From: Nocardioides sp. URHA0032
GTDB lineage: Bacteria; Actinomycetota; Actinomycetes; Propionibacteriales; Nocardioidaceae
DNA: 64,000 nt
NCBI RefSeq assembly: GCF_000620645.1
Contig: NZ_JIAV01000020.1
Span: forward strand, 62,001-126,000
Reading direction: 5' to 3'
In this document: positions 60,859 to 64,000 of the stretch, one piece after another
How the letters are laid out: every line of letters begins with the position of its first letter
How positions within the stretch are numbered: position 1 is the stretch's first letter
Made by a program: the position numbers and the translations under genes
Notes under the pieces: model-generated
The model's input: the letters and a program-made list of their open reading frames with translations, nothing else
Database searches by the model: none
What the model was told of the DNA's origin: nothing

Positions 60859-62496
60859 GTGAATCGAGCTTCTGTGTCCCAGGCGTCCACCGCCCCCGTC
60901 TCCGCCATGGTCTCCGCCGAGGAGTCCGGTGAGATGACCCACCGCCAGATCCTGGAGGCCCTCAGTGGCCTGCTGCTGGCGATGTTCGTCGCCATGCTCT
61001 CCAGCACGGTCGTTACCAACGCCCTCCCGCGCATCGTCAGCGACCTGCACGGCAGCCAGACCGGCTACACGTGGGTGGTCGTCGCGACCATGCTCGCGAT
61101 GACGGCGACGACGCCGATCTGGGGCAAGCTCTCCGACCTGTTCAGCAAGAAGCTGCTGGTGCAGCTCGCCCTGGTCATCTACATCGGCGGCTCGCTGATC
61201 GCGGCGTTCGCGCCCTCCATGGAGGTGCTGATCGGCGCCCGGGTCGTCCAGGGCCTCGGGGTCGGCGGCCTGACCGCGCTGGTCCAGGTCGTGATCGCCA
61301 CGATGATCTCGCCGCGCGAGCGCGGCCGGTACTCCGGCTACCTCGGCGCGACGTTCGCGCTGGCGACCGTCAGCGGACCGCTCATCGGGGGCGTGATCGT
61401 CGACTCCGCGCTGGGCTGGCGCGGCTGCTTCTTCGTGGGGCTGCCGTTCGCGATCGTCGCGTTCTTCCTCCTGCAGAAGACCCTGCACCTGCCGGTCGTG
61501 AAGCGCCCGGTGCACATCGACTACCTCGGCGCGACGCTGCTGGTCGGCGGCGTCTCGACGCTGCTCGTGTGGGTCAGCCTGGCCGGCAACAGCTTCGCCT
61601 GGGCGTCCGCGACCACCGCGGTGCTCGTCGTGCTCGGCATGCTGATGCTCGGTGCCGCGGTGTACGTCGAGGCCCGCGTCGCGATCGAGCCGGTGATCCC
61701 GCTGCGGCTCTTCAAGGACCGCACCACCACGCTCGCCACCATCGCCTCGGTGATGATCGGCGTGGCGATGTTCGGCTCGACCGTGTACCTGAGCCAGTAC
61801 TTCCAGACCGCCCGCGGCATGAGCCCGACAGAGGCGGGACTGATGTCGATCGCGATGGTCGGCGGCCTCTTCCTGTCCAGCGTGGTCAGCGGCCGGAGCA
61901 TCAGCGACACCGGACGGTGGAAGCGCTTCCTGGTAGGGGGCATGGTCCTCGTCGTGATCGGCCTGGCCCTGCTCGGCACGATCGACGAGACCACCAACCT
62001 GGTCGTGATCGGTGCGTTCATGGCGATCCTGGGCGTCGGCCTGGGCGCCACCATGCAGAACCTCGTGCTCTCGGTCCAGAACAACGTCACCATGTCCGAC
62101 ATGGGTGCCGCCAGCTCCGTCGTCGCGTTCTTCCGCACCATGGGTGGCTCGATCGGCGTGTCCGTCCTGGGCGCGCTGCTCAGTCACCAGGTCGCGCAGC
62201 ACGTCACCGAGGGGTACGTCGCCGCGCAGCGGCCGCCGACCTTCTCCGCGGACAGCCACGCGGTGCCGGAGGTCGCGTCACTCCCCGGCTGGGAGCAGTC
62301 GATCTGGGAGCACGCCTTCGGCTCGTCGTTCGGGCACATCTTCCTGGTCGCGACGCCGTTCGCCATGGTCGCGCTCGCCTGCGTGGTGCTGATCCGCGAG
62401 GTCCCGCTCCGCACGTCGAACCTCGAGGCCGAGGCCGTCGCCTCGCCCGAGGTCGCCGCCGAGCTGCACCGCGCCGTGGTCCGGAGCGAGGCCTGA
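60859..62496 (+). CDS. MFS drug efflux transporter, DHA2 (14-helix) type
   Basis: A 545-residue transporter with 14 predicted helices. It has the motif A region GKLSDLFSKK after helix 2 and the antiporter motif C stretch LGATFALATVSGPLIGGVIV in helix 5. These mark proton-coupled export of drugs or cations. GTG 60859 follows the predicted transcription start by about 19 nt; GTG 60874 or ATG 60908 are alternatives. The MarR gene follows after 1 bp. Confidence 0.88.
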   Translation: MNRASVSQASTAPVSAMVSAEESGEMTHRQILEALSGLLLAMFVAMLSSTVVTNALPRIVSDLHGSQTGYTWVVVATMLAMTATTPIWGKLSDLFSKKLLVQLALVIYIGGSLIAAFAPSMEVLIGARVVQGLGVGGLTALVQVVIATMISPRERGRYSGYLGATFALATVSGPLIGGVIVDSALGWRGCFFVGLPFAIVAFFLLQKTLHLPVVKRPVHIDYLGATLLVGGVSTLLVWVSLAGNSFAWASATTAVLVVLGMLMLGAAVYVEARVAIEPVIPLRLFKDRTTTLATIASVMIGVAMFGSTVYLSQYFQTARGMSPTEAGLMSIAMVGGLFLSSVVSGRSISDTGRWKRFLVGGMVLVVIGLALLGTIDETTNLVVIGAFMAILGVGLGATMQNLVLSVQNNVTMSDMGAASSVVAFFRTMGGSIGVSVLGALLSHQVAQHVTEGYVAAQRPPTFSADSHAVPEVASLPGWEQSIWEHAFGSSFGHIFLVATPFAMVALACVVLIREVPLRTSNLEAEAVASPEVAAELHRAVVRSEA

Positions 62497-62497
62497 G

Positions 62498-62974
62498 ATG
62501 GCGACCCGTACGGACCGCGGTACTGACCGTGCCGCCCGCGCCGACCTGCTGACCGGCCTGGAGCAGGAGGTCGGCGCGATGGTCCGGCGGCTCCGCCGGA
62601 TCATCCGCGAGCGGGCCCAGGGGGTGCATCCCGACCTGCAGTCCTCGTCGTACCTGATGCTGTCCTGGCTCGAGCAGCACGGGGCGCAGCGCGCCTCCGC
62701 GATGGTCGAGTCGTTCGGCATCGACAAGGGCGCCATCAGCCGCCAGATCCAGCACCTCGTCGAGCTCGGGCTGGTCGAGCGCTCACCCGACCCGGCCGAC
62801 GGTCGCGCCACGCTGGTCTCCATCACCGACGACGCCCTGGTCCGGATGGCCGCGGTGAACGAGAAGCGGCGCCGCTGGATCGACGAGCGGCTCCGCGACT
62901 GGTCCGACGACGAGCTGACCGACATCGTCGCGCTGCTCGGCCGCTACAACGCGGCGCTGGACGAGCGGGACTGA
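62498..62974 (+). CDS. MarR-family transcriptional regulator
   Basis: A 158-residue winged-helix regulator: ASAMVESFGIDKGAISRQIQ is the recognition helix region and RSPDPADGRATLVSITDDA the wing. It is 1 bp downstream of the efflux gene. It most likely represses the operon by binding the paired repeats at 60803-60846 until a substrate of the pump is sensed. Confidence 0.92.
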   Translation: MATRTDRGTDRAARADLLTGLEQEVGAMVRRLRRIIRERAQGVHPDLQSSSYLMLSWLEQHGAQRASAMVESFGIDKGAISRQIQHLVELGLVERSPDPADGRATLVSITDDALVRMAAVNEKRRRWIDERLRDWSDDELTDIVALLGRYNAALDERD

Positions 62975-63035
62975 CGAGCGCTCACGGCGTACCGGCCGCG
63001 CATCCGCACCCGCCGTCGCGGGTACCGCCGCCGGC

Positions 63036-63212
63036 ATGGACGAGAGCGAGCGGCAACCGGTCCGCACGACCCGCCGGGTCATGTTCCTCGCGGTCGGCGG
63101 GATCCTGGCCGTGCTCCTGGTCATGCTGGTGATCGTGCTGCTGCTCGGTGACCCGACCGACCACCTCGGCGATCAGCGGACCCAGACGGCGGTGTTCGCG
63201 GGCAGGTTGTAG
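63036..63212 (+). CDS. 58-residue single-helix membrane ORF
   Basis: The product has a charged N terminus (MDESERQPVRTTRRV), one strong membrane helix (about residues 16-37) and a polar tail. TACCGC (63023-63028) lies 7 nt before ATG 63036, a leaderless-like spacing. The last 40 bp overlap the end of the convergent GH13 gene. Unknown function. Confidence 0.5.
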   Translation: MDESERQPVRTTRRVMFLAVGGILAVLLVMLVIVLLLGDPTDHLGDQRTQTAVFAGRL

Positions 63213-64000
63213 TCGATCGGCCCGCTGGCCATCAGCACCTCGCCGTCCGGCAGCGGCACCGGGTCCGACCCGCAGTTGAGCACGACCGTGATCGGGCCGC
63301 GGCGGAACGCGAGCACGTCGGCGCCGCGGTCGAGCAGCTCGACGCGGTCGCCGGCGGATGTCGCGAACGTGCGCCGGGTGGCCAGCGCCGCGCGGTAGAA
63401 GGAGATGGTCGACGCGGGGTCAGCCTCCTCGGCCGCCACGGTGAGCGGACCCCACGTGGCCGGCTGCGGGATCCAGGGCTGGCCGGTGCCCGGCCCGAAG
63501 CCGTACGGCGGGGTCTCGCCGCTCCACGGGATCGGGACCCGGCAGCCGTCGCGCCCGGGCTCGCCGGTCCGGAACCAGGAGGGGTCCTGGCGGAACTCCG
63601 GCTCGACCTCGACCTGCTCCAGGCCGAGCTCCTCGCCCTGGTAGAGGTACGCCGAGCCGGGCAGCGCCAGCATCGCCAGCGTCGCGGCCCGAGCGCGGGC
63701 GAGGCCGACCTCGCCGCCGCCGTACCGGGTCGGGTGGCGTACGACGTCGTGGTTGGACAGCACCCAGGTGGGCGTGCCGTCGACCAGCCCGACCGCGTCC
63801 AGGGTGCTGGTGACGACCTCGGCGAACGCGCTCGCCGACCAGGGCGCCAGGAGCCAGGCGAAGTTGAACGCCTGGCTCATCTCGTCCTCGCGGATGTACC
63901 GGGCCATCGACTCCGGCGTGGGGGTCCAGGCCTCGGCCACCAGCATCCGGTCGCCGTCGTACTTGGCCAGCACCTCGTGCCAGCGGCGGTAGACGTCGTG
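63173..64000 (-). CDS. GH13 alpha-glucosidase, C-terminal part
   Basis: The last 275 codons of a glycoside hydrolase family 13 enzyme; the N-terminal half lies beyond the window. Visible are the likely catalytic acid in RMLVAEAWTPT, the conserved WVLSNHDVVRHPTRYG with its transition-state His-Asp, YLYQGEELGLEQVEVEPEFR, and a C-terminal beta domain (DVLAFRRGPITVVLN). The QGEELGL context is typical of enzymes acting on alpha-1,4 or alpha-1,6 gluco-oligosaccharides or trehalose relatives. Confidence 0.88.
   Translation of the reverse strand, partial: HDVYRRWHEVLAKYDGDRMLVAEAWTPTPESMARYIREDEMSQAFNFAWLLAPWSASAFAEVVTSTLDAVGLVDGTPTWVLSNHDVVRHPTRYGGGEVGLARARAATLAMLALPGSAYLYQGEELGLEQVEVEPEFRQDPSWFRTGEPGRDGCRVPIPWSGETPPYGFGPGTGQPWIPQPATWGPLTVAAEEADPASTISFYRAALATRRTFATSAGDRVELLDRGADVLAFRRGPITVVLNCGSDPVPLPDGEVLMASGPIDYNLPANTAVWVR

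Overview
The window is about 70 % G+C, uses GTG and TTG starts freely, and carries an mce lipid-importer operon, actinobacterial-type RpoB and RpoC, DUF222/HNH proteins and many very short 5' leaders. This fits a high-GC actinobacterium of the Nocardioides (Nocardioidaceae) kind. That placement is inferred from gene content; no rRNA or tRNA gene was seen.

Layout. 1-9472 (+) is an mce operon: two YrbE/MlaE permeases (the first cut by the window edge), six Mce proteins and two Mce-associated membrane proteins, one with a J-like domain. 9606-17202 (+) is rpoB-rpoC with a good promoter and a terminator-like hairpin. 17203-18260 has no gene and holds a higher-order tandem repeat. 18261-22566 (+) holds a secreted phospholipase D-like protein, a DUF4232 protein, a small acidic protein, a geranylgeranyl-reductase-family flavoprotein and a tandem-Nudix protein.

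22529-31021 (-) is the most interesting block: seven genes joined by six consecutive 4-bp start/stop overlaps. They encode a small membrane protein, a family-2 polysaccharide synthase with an N-terminal MshEN (GspE_N) region, a polytopic membrane protein, a coiled-coil protein with Pro-Glu tracts, two lipoproteins (one PstS-like with a coiled-coil insertion) and a secreted protein with an internal repeat. A membrane-anchored GH5 glycanase lies just upstream on the same strand (31210-32388). I read this as an exopolysaccharide synthesis and export locus of a type I cannot match to a named system.

32434-42787 is mostly + strand: an Fe-alcohol dehydrogenase of the hydroxyacid-oxoacid transhydrogenase type followed by a YdiJ-like FAD/Fe-S oxidoreductase (a plausible D-2-hydroxyglutarate-type pair), a 27-residue membrane ORF, a methyltransferase, a beta-propeller-like protein, topoisomerase IB, a macrodomain protein and a lipoprotein; then, on the - strand, a small P-loop kinase and a DUF222/HNH (13E12-like) endonuclease with degenerate repeats. 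42788-51770 has serC, an ABC-2 exporter divergent from a NarL-type two-component system with a perfect 18-bp inverted repeat between them, a methyltransferase, an ASCH-like protein, a YCII protein, an SDR and a citrate synthase. 51794-56777 (+) has pdxH and a TetR regulator with a heterodimeric ABC exporter. 56786-57023 holds an apparent stand-alone transcript with a 12-codon ORF. 57040-64000 has a UvrA-like protein, an ECF sigma (SigE family) and its partner, a MarR/MFS efflux operon with two operator repeats, a small membrane ORF and the C-terminal part of a GH13 glucosidase.

A theme across the window is gene starts with a -10-like hexamer only 5-8 nt before a GTG or ATG, which predicts leaderless mRNAs. 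In two divergent pairs (48589/48612 and 51770/51794) the -10 boxes of the two strands overlap and the start codons are only 22-23 bp apart.
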